The notes under the pieces are model-generated. The model saw only the letters and a list, made by a program, of their open reading frames with translations, had not been told where the DNA came from and searched no databases. The position numbers and the translations under genes were made by a program. A DNA stretch of 64,000 nucleotides from Geoalkalibacter halelectricus. Its GTDB lineage: Bacteria; Desulfobacterota; Desulfuromonadia; Desulfuromonadales; Geoalkalibacteraceae. Every line of letters begins with the position of its first letter. Within the stretch, counting starts at the first letter, position 1. Location of the stretch: NCBI RefSeq assembly GCF_025263685.1, contig NZ_CP092109.1:1985001-2049000 (forward strand). Direction: 5' to 3'. Shown in pieces: positions 53,436 through 62,046 of this stretch.

Positions 53436-54459
53436 TTCCTCAACACGCATTGGCAGCGGTCACATCATGCGCTGCCTGGCCCTGGCCGAAGCGTTGCGGC
53501 GCGAAGGGGCAAGGGTGGTTTTTCTCTGCCGGGAAGAAGCGGGGCATCTGGGGGAAGAAATCGCGCGGCGTGGATTTGAGCTGGTTTGGGTGGATGATTC
53601 GGGGCAGAACGACCCCGCGGGTCACCCTGTCAGAATGGCTGGTGGAATCGATCTGTTAATCGTCGATCATTACGCTCTTGGACATACCTGGGAAGAGGCC
53701 ATGCGCCCCTTCGCCAGGGCCATCATGGTGATCGACGATCTGGCCGACCGGCCCCATGATTGTGATCTGCTGCTGGATCAGAATCTGCTGCCGGAGATGG
53801 AACGGCGCTATAAAAAGCTGGTGCCCGATGGCTGCCGGCTGCTGCTCGGTCTTGCTTATGCCTTGCTGCGGGAGGAATTTTACACGGCTGCGGCAACGGC
53901 GAAAGAGCGCAACCAGATTAACCATTTGCTGATTTTCTTCGGCGGCGGGGATCCCGACAATCTGACCGGACGCGCCCTGGGTGAATTGGAGAGCCTGTCC
54001 GTCACGGCCGATATCGTAATCGGTGGGGGAAATCCGCATCGCCGTGACCTTGAAGCGCGGTGCCGAGACAAATCCGATCGCTGGACCCTGCATGTCCAGA
54101 CTGATCGGATGGCCGAACTGATGGCGCGCGCCGATCTGGCTCTGGGCGCAGGGGGAAGCACCCATTGGGAGCGCTGCCTGCTGGGCTTGCCAGCGCTGGT
54201 GGTGACGGTGGCGGACAACCAGGTGGCAACCACCCGGTTGCTCCATCAAAAAGGTGCTTGCCGCTGGCTGGGCACTATTGAAGATCTGCCCGTTGGAGCG
54301 TTTCGAGAGGCGATCAGCGATTTACTCGCCCATCCCCAACAACTGAGCATCATGAGTTGTGCGGCGCGCAAGATGGTTCCACCAGACGGCGGAACAGGCA
54401 AAGTTGTTGAAGCAATCAAAACTCTATTGAACGCAGAGAAAGTAGATTTGATCCGATAA
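53410..54459 (+). CDS. pseG: UDP-2,4-diacetamido-trideoxy-altropyranose hydrolase PseG
   Basis: This 349-residue GT-B-fold enzyme removes UDP, giving the free diacetamido sugar. Family features are RADSSTRIGSGHIMRCLALA (about 6-25), IDLLIVDHYALGHTWE (about 79-94), VIDDLADRPHDCDLLLDQN (about 110-128) and LALGAGGSTHWERCLLGLP near 241. It overlaps pseF by 26 bases. Confidence 0.93.
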   Translation: MMRIAIRADSSTRIGSGHIMRCLALAEALRREGARVVFLCREEAGHLGEEIARRGFELVWVDDSGQNDPAGHPVRMAGGIDLLIVDHYALGHTWEEAMRPFARAIMVIDDLADRPHDCDLLLDQNLLPEMERRYKKLVPDGCRLLLGLAYALLREEFYTAAATAKERNQINHLLIFFGGGDPDNLTGRALGELESLSVTADIVIGGGNPHRRDLEARCRDKSDRWTLHVQTDRMAELMARADLALGAGGSTHWERCLLGLPALVVTVADNQVATTRLLHQKGACRWLGTIEDLPVGAFREAISDLLAHPQQLSIMSCAARKMVPPDGGTGKVVEAIKTLLNAEKVDLIR

Positions 54460-54520
54460 TGATCTTTTTTTGTATCAGCGGAAATCGGCGGCCAACCTGG
54501 TTGGGCTGGGGAGTCCCTCA

Positions 54521-55570
54521 ATGAACGACATTCGCATCGGGCAACATCTCATCGGACCCGACCATCCCCCCTTTATTATTGCCGAGATGTCCGGCAACCA
54601 CGGCCATGACCTCGACAAGGCGCTGCGCCTTGTCGAGGCCGCTGCTGCGGCCGGCGCACAGGCGCTCAAGCTGCAGACCTATACGGCCGATACCATGACC
54701 CTGGATATTCGTGAGGGGGAGTTTTTTATCGATGATCCAAGCAGCCTGTGGCGTGGACATTCTCTCTACGAACTCTATCAAAAAGCGCACACTCCCTGGG
54801 AATGGCATGCGCCTATCTTCGAACGGGCCTGCCAACTGGGGCTCGAAGTGTTCAGCACGCCATTTGATGCGAGCGCCGTGGAGTTTCTCGAATCCCTGGG
54901 TGTGCCCTGCTACAAGATCGCGTCCTTTGAAAACGGTGATCTTCCGCTGATCCGTCAGGTGGCTTCCACCGGCAAGCCGCTGATCATGTCCACCGGCACC
55001 GCAACCTTGGCGGAACTGGTTGAAGCTGTGGCGGCGGCGCGCGAGGCAGGTTGCCGCGAGTTGGTTCTGCTCAAATGCACCAGCAGCTATCCCGCCGAGC
55101 CGACCGATGCCCATCTCTTGACCTTGCCGCACATGGCGGAGTTATTTAACTGCCAGGCCGGCCTGTCCGATCACACTCTGGGGACGGCGGTGGCCGTGGC
55201 GAGTGTCGCTTTGGGGGCGCGGGTGATTGAGAAGCATTTCACCCTCGATCGCGCCGAAGCCGATGTGGATGCCGCTTTTTCACTGGAACCCCAAGAGTTC
55301 GCCCAATTGGTCAAGGATACGCACTTAGCCTGGCAAGCGCTGGGCAAGGTTCACTACGGACCGACGAACAAGGAAAAAAAATCTCGGCGCTTCCGCCGAA
55401 GTCTGTATATCGCTCGGGATATGGAAGCTGGGGAGCGGCTAACCCTTGAGAATCTGGCCTGCGTGCGCCCTGGCGAAGGCCTGGCGCCGCGCTATCTGGA
55501 GACCGTGCTCGGACGGACCGTAAATCGCGCCGTCAAAAAAGGTACGCCCTTGAGTTGGAAATTAATCTGA
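54521..55570 (+). CDS. pseI: Pseudaminic acid synthase PseI
   Basis: This 349-residue enzyme condenses the hydrolysed sugar with phosphoenolpyruvate to pseudaminic acid. The NeuB-type barrel shows IAEMSGNHGHDLDKAL (about 20-35), LKLQTYTADTM, ASFENGDLPL, MSTGTATLAELVEA and IEKHFTLDRAEADVDAAFS. A SAF domain closes the protein (about 285-349, LYIARDMEAGERLTLENL). I chose ATG 54521 with GGGGAG eight bases upstream; the frame is open 17 codons further. Confidence 0.95.
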   Translation: MNDIRIGQHLIGPDHPPFIIAEMSGNHGHDLDKALRLVEAAAAAGAQALKLQTYTADTMTLDIREGEFFIDDPSSLWRGHSLYELYQKAHTPWEWHAPIFERACQLGLEVFSTPFDASAVEFLESLGVPCYKIASFENGDLPLIRQVASTGKPLIMSTGTATLAELVEAVAAAREAGCRELVLLKCTSSYPAEPTDAHLLTLPHMAELFNCQAGLSDHTLGTAVAVASVALGARVIEKHFTLDRAEADVDAAFSLEPQEFAQLVKDTHLAWQALGKVHYGPTNKEKKSRRFRRSLYIARDMEAGERLTLENLACVRPGEGLAPRYLETVLGRTVNRAVKKGTPLSWKLI

Positions 55571-55572
55571 GT

Positions 55573-56259
55573 ATGAATCAAGACTATCTGGTCGCCACTA
55601 TCAAGCCCTGGAACCTCGCAGCCTTTGAGCGCCACAGGCCGAGTCTGCCTGGACGCTGGCATTTGGCGGAAACACCGGATCAACTCAGCCAACTTCTTAC
55701 ACAAGGCTTAAGGCCCCGCTACATTTTTTTCCCGCACTGGTCGTGGAAGGTTCCAGCGGCCATTACCGAAAATTATGAGTGTGTCTGTTTCCACATGACC
55801 GACGTTCCCTTCGGCCGCGGCGGCAGTCCGCTGCAAAATCTCATCGCCCGGGGTATTGAACAGACCAGGCTGTCAGCCCTGCGCATGGTGCAGGAACTGG
55901 ATGCCGGTCCCGTCTATATAAAAAATGACCTGTCCCTGCAAGGCAGCGCTCAAGAGATCTTTGCCCGTGCCGCCGAACAGGTGTATACCCTCATTCGTTG
56001 GATTGTCGCCAACGAACCGCAGCCACTTCCTCAGGAAGGCGAAGCGGTCGTTTTTTCTCGCCGCACTGCAGCCCAGAGCCGCCTGCCCGAAGCGGGCACT
56101 TTGCGACAGCTCTACGACCATATTCGCATGCTTGATGCCGAAGGCTATCCCGTTGCGTTTCTCGACTATGGTCCTTGGCGCCTCGAATTGCGTGATGCAC
56201 ACCTGGACGGCAAGGAAGTGCAGGCACGCATCACCATCACGATCCGTGAGGAGTCCTAG
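55573..56259 (+). CDS. Formyltransferase-family protein in the pse cluster
   Basis: This 228-residue protein has a formyltransferase-type fold: FFPHWSWKVPAAI (about 56-68), CVCFHMTDVPFGRGGSPLQN (about 76-95, with H and D in the active-site order) and MVQELDAGPVYIKNDLSL (about 112-129). It lacks the C-terminal domain of methionyl-tRNA formyltransferase, so it is not a housekeeping copy. It starts three bases after pseI and ends three before pseH. A job in N-formylating an amino sugar of the pathway is inferred. Confidence 0.78.
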   Translation: MNQDYLVATIKPWNLAAFERHRPSLPGRWHLAETPDQLSQLLTQGLRPRYIFFPHWSWKVPAAITENYECVCFHMTDVPFGRGGSPLQNLIARGIEQTRLSALRMVQELDAGPVYIKNDLSLQGSAQEIFARAAEQVYTLIRWIVANEPQPLPQEGEAVVFSRRTAAQSRLPEAGTLRQLYDHIRMLDAEGYPVAFLDYGPWRLELRDAHLDGKEVQARITITIREES

Positions 56260-56262
56260 ACG

Positions 56263-56835
56263 ATGGCCCTTCCGGTCTGTGGCGTGCGTCCATTAACACA
56301 AGAAGATCTTGAACAGGTGCGTAGCTGGCGCAACCAGGAGCGCATCCGAAATAACATGTACAACAGCGAACCGATCAGCGCCGCGCAGCAGCAGGCCTGG
56401 TTTGAAGGGCTTCAAGGTGATGCCTCGCGGAACTACAGCCTGTTTCTGCAAGACGATACCCCCACCGGTTGCCTTTACTATACCTCCATCGACAGCGGTA
56501 AAGCGCAATTGGGTTACTATCTGGGCGAGGAGCGGGTCTGGCCGGGCACCGGCCTGCTTTTGGAGCTGACGGCATTGGATTATGCTTTTCAGAAACTTGG
56601 TCTCAAAACCCTATTGGCCGAAGTTCTCGCTTTCAACAGCGCCCCTCAGAAAATCCACGACCTGTTCGGGTTTGAGCGGATCGGCACACGACCCACAGAA
56701 ATCGTTCGCGACGGCGAGCCGGTCATAGCGGTGCTGTTTCGTTATGAGCGCGAGACTTGGTGCGCGCAGCGTAGCGAAATCCTCGCGCGGCTACCCCGTC
56801 AGATCCGCGCGGCGGCTGCCCTGTTAAGATATTGA
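56263..56835 (+). CDS. pseH: N-acetyltransferase PseH
   Basis: This 190-residue GNAT enzyme acetylates the 4-amino group of UDP-4-amino-4,6-dideoxy-L-altrosamine. Visible are RPLTQEDLEQVRSWRNQERI (about 7-26), QLGYYLGEERVWPGTGLLLE (about 83-102) and VLAFNSAPQKIHDLFGFERI. A C-terminal extension of about 25 residues is basic. The acyl donor could be something other than acetyl-CoA given the acyl-activating genes that follow. Confidence 0.88.
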   Translation: MALPVCGVRPLTQEDLEQVRSWRNQERIRNNMYNSEPISAAQQQAWFEGLQGDASRNYSLFLQDDTPTGCLYYTSIDSGKAQLGYYLGEERVWPGTGLLLELTALDYAFQKLGLKTLLAEVLAFNSAPQKIHDLFGFERIGTRPTEIVRDGEPVIAVLFRYERETWCAQRSEILARLPRQIRAAAALLRY

Positions 56836-56859
56836 TTTTTCCTTGAAAAGGATTTGGAT

Positions 56860-57108
56860 GTGACCGTGAAAGAAACCATCATAGAGCTGATGCGCGAGGT
56901 GGCCGAGGCCACCGACGCCGAACTGGTGGCCGACCTCAACGATGAGACGATACTGCTACAGAGCGGCCTCGATTCCCTCGGCTTTGCCATTCTGGTTGCG
57001 CGCCTCGAAGAACAATTGGGCTATGATCCCTTCACCCTCATGGAGGAGCCCTTCTATCCGCACAACCTTGAGGAGTTTGTCTCCATTTATGTACGCTTCG
57101 CCCCCTGA
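56860..57108 (+). CDS. Acyl carrier protein of the glycosylation cluster
   Basis: This 82-residue protein is an acyl carrier with the phosphopantetheine site S39 in GLDSLGFAIL. It is acidic and helical. I chose GTG 56860 with AAGGA seven bases upstream; TTG 56854 and GTG 56866 are in frame too. Its end overlaps the ligase start by 20 bases, which suggests that the ligase loads it. It is a dedicated copy, not the fatty-acid AcpP. Confidence 0.85.
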   Translation: MTVKETIIELMREVAEATDAELVADLNDETILLQSGLDSLGFAILVARLEEQLGYDPFTLMEEPFYPHNLEEFVSIYVRFAP

Positions 57109-58354
57109 CAATAGCCTGAATCTGCTTGATGTCCTCGGTGCGCTGCCTCAGAAGCGGCCACTGCTGCACACAGGCAACGAGAGCCTGAGCATCGCTGATG
57201 TCGTGGCGCGGGCTCTTGCGCTTCGCGCGGCGCACGCCGATGGGGGGGATAACGTTAGAGTGCTATACGGTCTAGCTCCGCTGGATCTGCTTGTGCAACT
57301 CGTAGCTTGGGACGGCTTCTGCCGTCGTTTGGTGCTTCTACCGTCAAGCCTGGCGCCTCACATCGCCATGCAACTGTCGGCAGAGTTGCCACCAAATCCG
57401 GACACGGCATCGACCCAATGGCTGCTGGCCACCTCAGGAACCACGGGCCTGCCCAAACTCATTGTCCACACGCTGGCAAGCCTCAGTCGGAGCCTCAAGC
57501 GCGACCCGCAGGCCGGAGGCAACTATCGCTGGGGGCTCGTTTACGATCCCTGCCGTTTCGCCGGATTGCAAGTTGTTTTGCAGGGGTTTTTTTCCGGATC
57601 CGAACTGGTACTTACCTCTCCCGAAAATTTCGACGAGCAAGTGGACACCCTCGTGGCAAATGACATCAATGCCTTGTCAGCAACGCCCACCTTGTGGCGC
57701 AAATTTGTCATGGATGGCCGCCTGAGCAAATGCCCCCTTCGGCAGCTCACCCTCGGCGGCGAAATCGTCGACCAGAAGCTTCTCGATCATCTGCGCCGGA
57801 ACTTCCCTGCGGCGCGCATCACCCATATCTACGCATCGACGGAAGCCGGTGTCGGCTTTGCAGTGACGGATGGCCGCGCTGGCTTTCCTCTTGCATTTGT
57901 CACAGAAGGAATTGGTTGCACAAAACTTCGCATTGATGACCGTGGACATCTCTGGCTGAGGCCGCCGATGTCGCCCACCATCGACCAAGAAGGTTACATC
58001 GACACCGGAGACCGGGTCGAAGTTCGTGGCGATCGGGTCTACTTTCTTGGTCGCTACAATGGTGTAATCAACGTCGGCGGCAACAAGGTTCATCCAGAAA
58101 GGGTAGAAGAGGTATTGCGGGAACTGCCACAAATCCTTGAAGTTCGGGTATCAGGCAAAAAAAATCCCTTGATTGGCGAATTGGTCGTGGCGGATGTTGT
58201 CCCCAGGGGAGCGCCGGGGGACGAAACCCTGCGACGTGATATTCTTTCCCATTGCCGTCGCCATCTGGAGCCCTGGCAAGTACCGGCAATGGTGCGCTTT
58301 GTACCCCAGATCGGCATTTTACCCGCCGGAAAACTCAATCGGACTGGAGCCTAG
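57089..58354 (+). CDS. Adenylate-forming acyl ligase
   Basis: This 421-residue enzyme activates a carboxylic acid with ATP. Signature TSGTTGLPK (115-123), YASTEAG near 250, DTGDRVEVRGDRVYFLGR (about 307-324) and the catalytic lysine K415 in LPAGKLNR are all present. It is short for the family, with a reduced N-terminal region, as in stand-alone enzymes that load carrier proteins. The ATG at 57089 is chosen from the overlap with the carrier gene; the ribosome binding site is distant (GAGGAG). The acid is unknown. Confidence 0.85.
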   Translation: MYASPPDNSLNLLDVLGALPQKRPLLHTGNESLSIADVVARALALRAAHADGGDNVRVLYGLAPLDLLVQLVAWDGFCRRLVLLPSSLAPHIAMQLSAELPPNPDTASTQWLLATSGTTGLPKLIVHTLASLSRSLKRDPQAGGNYRWGLVYDPCRFAGLQVVLQGFFSGSELVLTSPENFDEQVDTLVANDINALSATPTLWRKFVMDGRLSKCPLRQLTLGGEIVDQKLLDHLRRNFPAARITHIYASTEAGVGFAVTDGRAGFPLAFVTEGIGCTKLRIDDRGHLWLRPPMSPTIDQEGYIDTGDRVEVRGDRVYFLGRYNGVINVGGNKVHPERVEEVLRELPQILEVRVSGKKNPLIGELVVADVVPRGAPGDETLRRDILSHCRRHLEPWQVPAMVRFVPQIGILPAGKLNRTGA

Positions 58355-58356
58355 TC

Positions 58357-59079
58357 ATGGACACTGTCGTCGTCACCGGAGGCACGCGCGGATTGGGGCT
58401 GGGCATCGTACGTCGGTTGCTTTCTGAAGGCTACCGGGTCATCGCCCTCGGCCGCACCTTGTCCGAAGAGCTCGCCGTGCTCATCAACGAGAACTCATCG
58501 CGCCTCATTTTCGAAACCTATAATCTCAATGACCTTTCTGGAATTCATGCCTTTGCGGCGCGCCTGCAAAAGGATTACGGCCCGCTCTATGGCCTGGTCA
58601 ATAACGCTGCCCTCGGTCACGGTGCCCTCCTGCCGACCCAGCACGAAAACGAGATTGGCGCACTGCTTCGTGTCAATCTTGAAGCACCGATTCTGCTCAC
58701 CAAATATTTGCTGCGCTCGATGCTCATTGCCGGACGCGGCCGCATCGTCAACATCAGCTCGGTCGTAGCCACCACCGGTTACAAAGGCCTGGCGGTCTAC
58801 GGCGCAACCAAAGCCGGCCTGATCGGCTTCACCCGCTCCCTGGCGCGGGACGTCGGCAAAGCGGGGATCACGGTCAATGCCGTTGCTCCTGGTTACATGG
58901 AAACAGATATGACGCACGGTTTGGAAGGTGAAAAACTGGAATCTATCCGGCGGCGCAGCCCTCTGGGACGGTTACCTGAAATTGAAGATGTGGCCGGGGC
59001 AGTGTCTTACCTTCTCAGCGCACAAGCCCGCAATATCACTGGCATCACCCTCACGGTGGATGCCGGCAGCACAGCTTGA
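58357..59079 (+). CDS. Short-chain dehydrogenase/reductase, FabG-like
   Basis: This 240-residue enzyme has the NAD(P) motif TGGTRGLG (7-14), NNAALGHG near 82 and the catalytic S135, Y148 and K152 (YGATK). The ending (GITLTVDAGSTA) is like FabG. It lies three bases after the ligase. A reduction of a ketoacyl group on the carrier protein, for example to a 3-hydroxyacyl group, is a reasonable guess; a sugar-nucleotide substrate is the alternative. Confidence 0.86.
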   Translation: MDTVVVTGGTRGLGLGIVRRLLSEGYRVIALGRTLSEELAVLINENSSRLIFETYNLNDLSGIHAFAARLQKDYGPLYGLVNNAALGHGALLPTQHENEIGALLRVNLEAPILLTKYLLRSMLIAGRGRIVNISSVVATTGYKGLAVYGATKAGLIGFTRSLARDVGKAGITVNAVAPGYMETDMTHGLEGEKLESIRRRSPLGRLPEIEDVAGAVSYLLSAQARNITGITLTVDAGSTA

Positions 59080-59093
59080 CAAGGAGGCGATCC

Positions 59094-59768
59094 ATGGCAG
59101 TCATCCTGGTGGTTGCAGCGCACCCCGACGATGAAGTGCTCGGTTGCGGCGGGACCATCGCCCGTCATGCCGCAGCAGGAGATGAAGTGCATATTCTGTT
59201 TCTTGCTGACGGCGAAAGTTCCAGATGTTCAACCGCGAATCCCGCAGCGATTGAAGCCCGCCTTGCGAAGGCCCGTGCAGCCGCCGACATTCTCGGCGTA
59301 AAAGAAATCCATGCGCTCGGCCTGCCCGACAATCGTCTTGACTGCCTGCCATTGCTGGACATCATCCAGCCAGTGGAACGGCTGATGGCCAAGCTTCAAC
59401 CTGAAATGGTCTACACCCACCATCATGGGGATCTCAACATCGATCATCGTCTCGCTCATCAAGCGGTCATGACGGCCTGCCGGCCGGTACCCGGGCAGAA
59501 GGTCAAAGAAATTCGCTGTTTTGAGGTTCCGTCGAGCACCGAATGGCAAACCCCAGGTGCCGCGCCCTTTATTCCCAACCTTTTTATCGATATCAGCGCG
59601 GTTCTCGCGCGCAAAAATCAGGCTCTTGCCGTCTACCGCGACGAATTGCGTTCCTTTCCCCACAGCCGTTCGTTGGAGGCAATAGAAGCTCTGGAGCGTT
59701 GGCGAGGCGCTGGGGTTGGCATGGAACATGCTGAATCCTTCATTATCGTTCGCAAACTGTCATTCTAA
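59094..59768 (+). CDS. PIG-L family deacetylase
   Basis: This 224-residue enzyme has the zinc-binding AHPDDE (9-14) and the distant HHHGDLNIDHRL (about 110-121) of the PIG-L/LmbE family, which remove N-acetyl groups from sugars. AAGGAGG stands seven bases before the ATG. It is the last gene of the operon that starts with maf. With the carrier, ligase and formyltransferase it could exchange an acetyl group for another acyl group on the nonulosonic acid or its precursor. Confidence 0.88.
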   Translation: MAVILVVAAHPDDEVLGCGGTIARHAAAGDEVHILFLADGESSRCSTANPAAIEARLAKARAAADILGVKEIHALGLPDNRLDCLPLLDIIQPVERLMAKLQPEMVYTHHHGDLNIDHRLAHQAVMTACRPVPGQKVKEIRCFEVPSSTEWQTPGAAPFIPNLFIDISAVLARKNQALAVYRDELRSFPHSRSLEAIEALERWRGAGVGMEHAESFIIVRKLSF

Positions 59769-59893
59769 TCACCCAAAAAAAATCAGCCGGCATTTTGGCT
59801 ATGGGCGTAACCGTCTGATTGGATAGCAGTTTTTCGTTGCGGCGGCCAACTCATAGTGCTTGTCATTTTTTTGACAGACCATAGGTGCTCTTC

Positions 59894-60844
59894 ATGAAGC
59901 TAAGCGTCATCGTCCCGGCTTACCGACTGGCTCCCTACATTCACGAGTGCCTGCTCAGCTTGCTGGCTCAGCGCACAGATTTCCCATTTGAAGTCCTGGT
60001 CTGCAACGATGCGTCTCCAGATGACACGCTTGCAGCCCTGCAACCCCTGGCCGAGGCGTTTAGCAACCTGCGGGTCCTGAACAATCCTGAAAATCTCGGT
60101 CTCATTGGCACCATGGGACGTCTTCTCGCAGAGTGTCGGGGCCAATACATCGCTTATATCGATGGCGACGATCTGGCGCTGCCCGGCAAATTGCAGAAAC
60201 AGGTCGATTACCTGGATGGCCATCCCGAGTGCGGTCTGGTCTATCATGAATCCCAGGTGTTTGACAGCGCTACCGGCGCCATTCTCAAACACTTCAGCCG
60301 CGAGTACTACAACGCCGCGTACATCCCTCAGCGGGCCAATATCACCCACCTGATTCGTTACGGGGTTTTTCTGCAGGCCGGAAGCATCATGTTTCGCCGC
60401 CACGATCGTCTGCAGCAATCCCTCCAGCACGGTTGCCGCATCATCTGCGATTATCCCTGGCATATTGCCAATGCTCATTACACGGGCGGAACCATTGACC
60501 GGTTGGATGAGGTGTTGGGGCGCTACCGGATTCATTCCTCCAGTTTCGGCGCCCAGACCGGCCGCAGTCTTGAGCGGCGCGTGACCGTAACCCGCGAACT
60601 TGAACAGGCGTGCCGCCATGCCGAAGCGCTCGGGATTGACGCTCCAATCGTCGCCCAAGGCATTAGTCATCATCGCTTTTCCGCTGCCCTATATTTTCTG
60701 CGTGCTGGTGCCGATGAGCTGTTCATCCAGATGATTGAGGAGGCACAGTGCGACGGGTGGTATTTCGATGACCGTCATCGTTTTGCCTTCGAAAAACGTC
60801 GCTTTCCAGAGGAAGTCCGAGCAATGCTGGGGTGGGCAGCATGA
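59894..60844 (+). CDS. Family 2 glycosyltransferase
   Basis: This 316-residue GT-A enzyme starts KLSVIVPAYRLAPYIHECL and has VLVCNDASPDDT (about 35-46) and YIDGDDLALPGKLQKQVDYL (about 91-110) with the DxD-like motif. A C-terminal third of unclear fold follows. The ATG has AGGTG upstream. The 125-base gap before it has no clear promoter, so read-through from the pse operon is possible. It overlaps glf by four bases. The acceptor and donor are unknown. Confidence 0.86.
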   Translation: MKLSVIVPAYRLAPYIHECLLSLLAQRTDFPFEVLVCNDASPDDTLAALQPLAEAFSNLRVLNNPENLGLIGTMGRLLAECRGQYIAYIDGDDLALPGKLQKQVDYLDGHPECGLVYHESQVFDSATGAILKHFSREYYNAAYIPQRANITHLIRYGVFLQAGSIMFRRHDRLQQSLQHGCRIICDYPWHIANAHYTGGTIDRLDEVLGRYRIHSSSFGAQTGRSLERRVTVTRELEQACRHAEALGIDAPIVAQGISHHRFSAALYFLRAGADELFIQMIEEAQCDGWYFDDRHRFAFEKRRFPEEVRAMLGWAA

Positions 60845-62046
60845 GCGAGCATTATGAAGCCTTGATTGTCGGTGCCGGTTTTTCCGGCGCCGTTCTCGCC
60901 GAACGGCTGGCAAGCCAGCTTGGGTGGCGGGTTCTGGTGGTGGACAAGCGTGAGCATGTGGGGGGCAATTGCTTCGATGAGTGCGACGAGAAGGGCATCC
61001 TCGTCCATCGCTACGGACCACATATCTTTCACACGGATCATCAGCAGGTGGTGGACTACCTATCGCAATTCACCGCCTGGCGTCCCTACGAACACCGTGT
61101 CCTTGCTTCCATCGACGGGCAACTTGTTCCGCTGCCCTTCAATCTCAACAGCATCGACAAGCTTTTCACCACATCCAAGGCCAGGGTGCTTGCCGATGCT
61201 TTGGTCGAAAACTTCGGCGAAGGCACGCGTGTACCCATCCTGAAGCTGCGCGAGTCAAGCAATCCGCTGCTGCAGGAGTTGGCCGGGTTCGTTTACGACA
61301 AAGTGTTTTTGAACTACACCACCAAGCAGTGGGGATGCCGCCCTGAGGACATTTCTCCGGAGGTCACGGCGCGGGTGCCGGTGATAGTTGGTCGTGACGA
61401 TCGCTATTTTGCTGACGTTTTTCAGGCGGTGCCAGCCGAGGGCTACACCAAATTGTTCGAGAGCATCCTGGCTCATCCGAAAATCGACCTGCGGCTGAAA
61501 ACAGATTATGCCGATATTTCTAAATTTAACAGGGAAACTGGCGAAATCAGTTTAATGGGCAACACGTTCAAAGGCGTCCTTATCTTTACCGGAATGGTTG
61601 ACGAACTGTTCGGATTTTGCCATGGAGAATTACCCTATCGTTCCTTGCGCTTTGATTTTCAGCACCACGATCAGGAATTTTTTCAGCCGACCGCCGTGGT
61701 CAACTATCCCAACGAGCACACCTACACCCGCATTACCGAATTCAAGCACTTGAGTGGGCAAAAAAACTCGGGAACCAGCATCGTGTACGAATATCCCCAA
61801 CCCTATGATCGGCAAAACCCGGCTGCGAATATCCCCTACTATCCGGTTTTCGATGAAACGGGGAAAAAGGCCTATGAGCACTATGAGGCGGCCTTGCAGG
61901 GACACGCTAAGGTTTTTGCGGTGGGGCGGCTCGCTCAATATCGGTATTTGGACATGGATGATGCGGTTGCCAACGCATTAGATGTCTTCGCCAGTCTTAG
62001 CAAGTTTGCATCGAAAAGACGTTGCCTGGGATGGGAGAACACATGA
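60841..62046 (+). CDS. glf: UDP-galactopyranose mutase Glf
   Basis: This 401-residue flavoenzyme turns UDP-galactopyranose into UDP-galactofuranose. The FAD-binding opening is LIVGAGFSGAVLAERLA (about 7-23), with HVGGNCFDE near 43-51, the family's RYGPHIFHTDHQQVVDYL (about 58-75) and NYTTKQWG. It overlaps both neighbouring glycosyltransferase genes by four bases each (ATGA), so the product is probably used by one of them. Confidence 0.95.
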   Translation: MSEHYEALIVGAGFSGAVLAERLASQLGWRVLVVDKREHVGGNCFDECDEKGILVHRYGPHIFHTDHQQVVDYLSQFTAWRPYEHRVLASIDGQLVPLPFNLNSIDKLFTTSKARVLADALVENFGEGTRVPILKLRESSNPLLQELAGFVYDKVFLNYTTKQWGCRPEDISPEVTARVPVIVGRDDRYFADVFQAVPAEGYTKLFESILAHPKIDLRLKTDYADISKFNRETGEISLMGNTFKGVLIFTGMVDELFGFCHGELPYRSLRFDFQHHDQEFFQPTAVVNYPNEHTYTRITEFKHLSGQKNSGTSIVYEYPQPYDRQNPAANIPYYPVFDETGKKAYEHYEAALQGHAKVFAVGRLAQYRYLDMDDAVANALDVFASLSKFASKRRCLGWENT

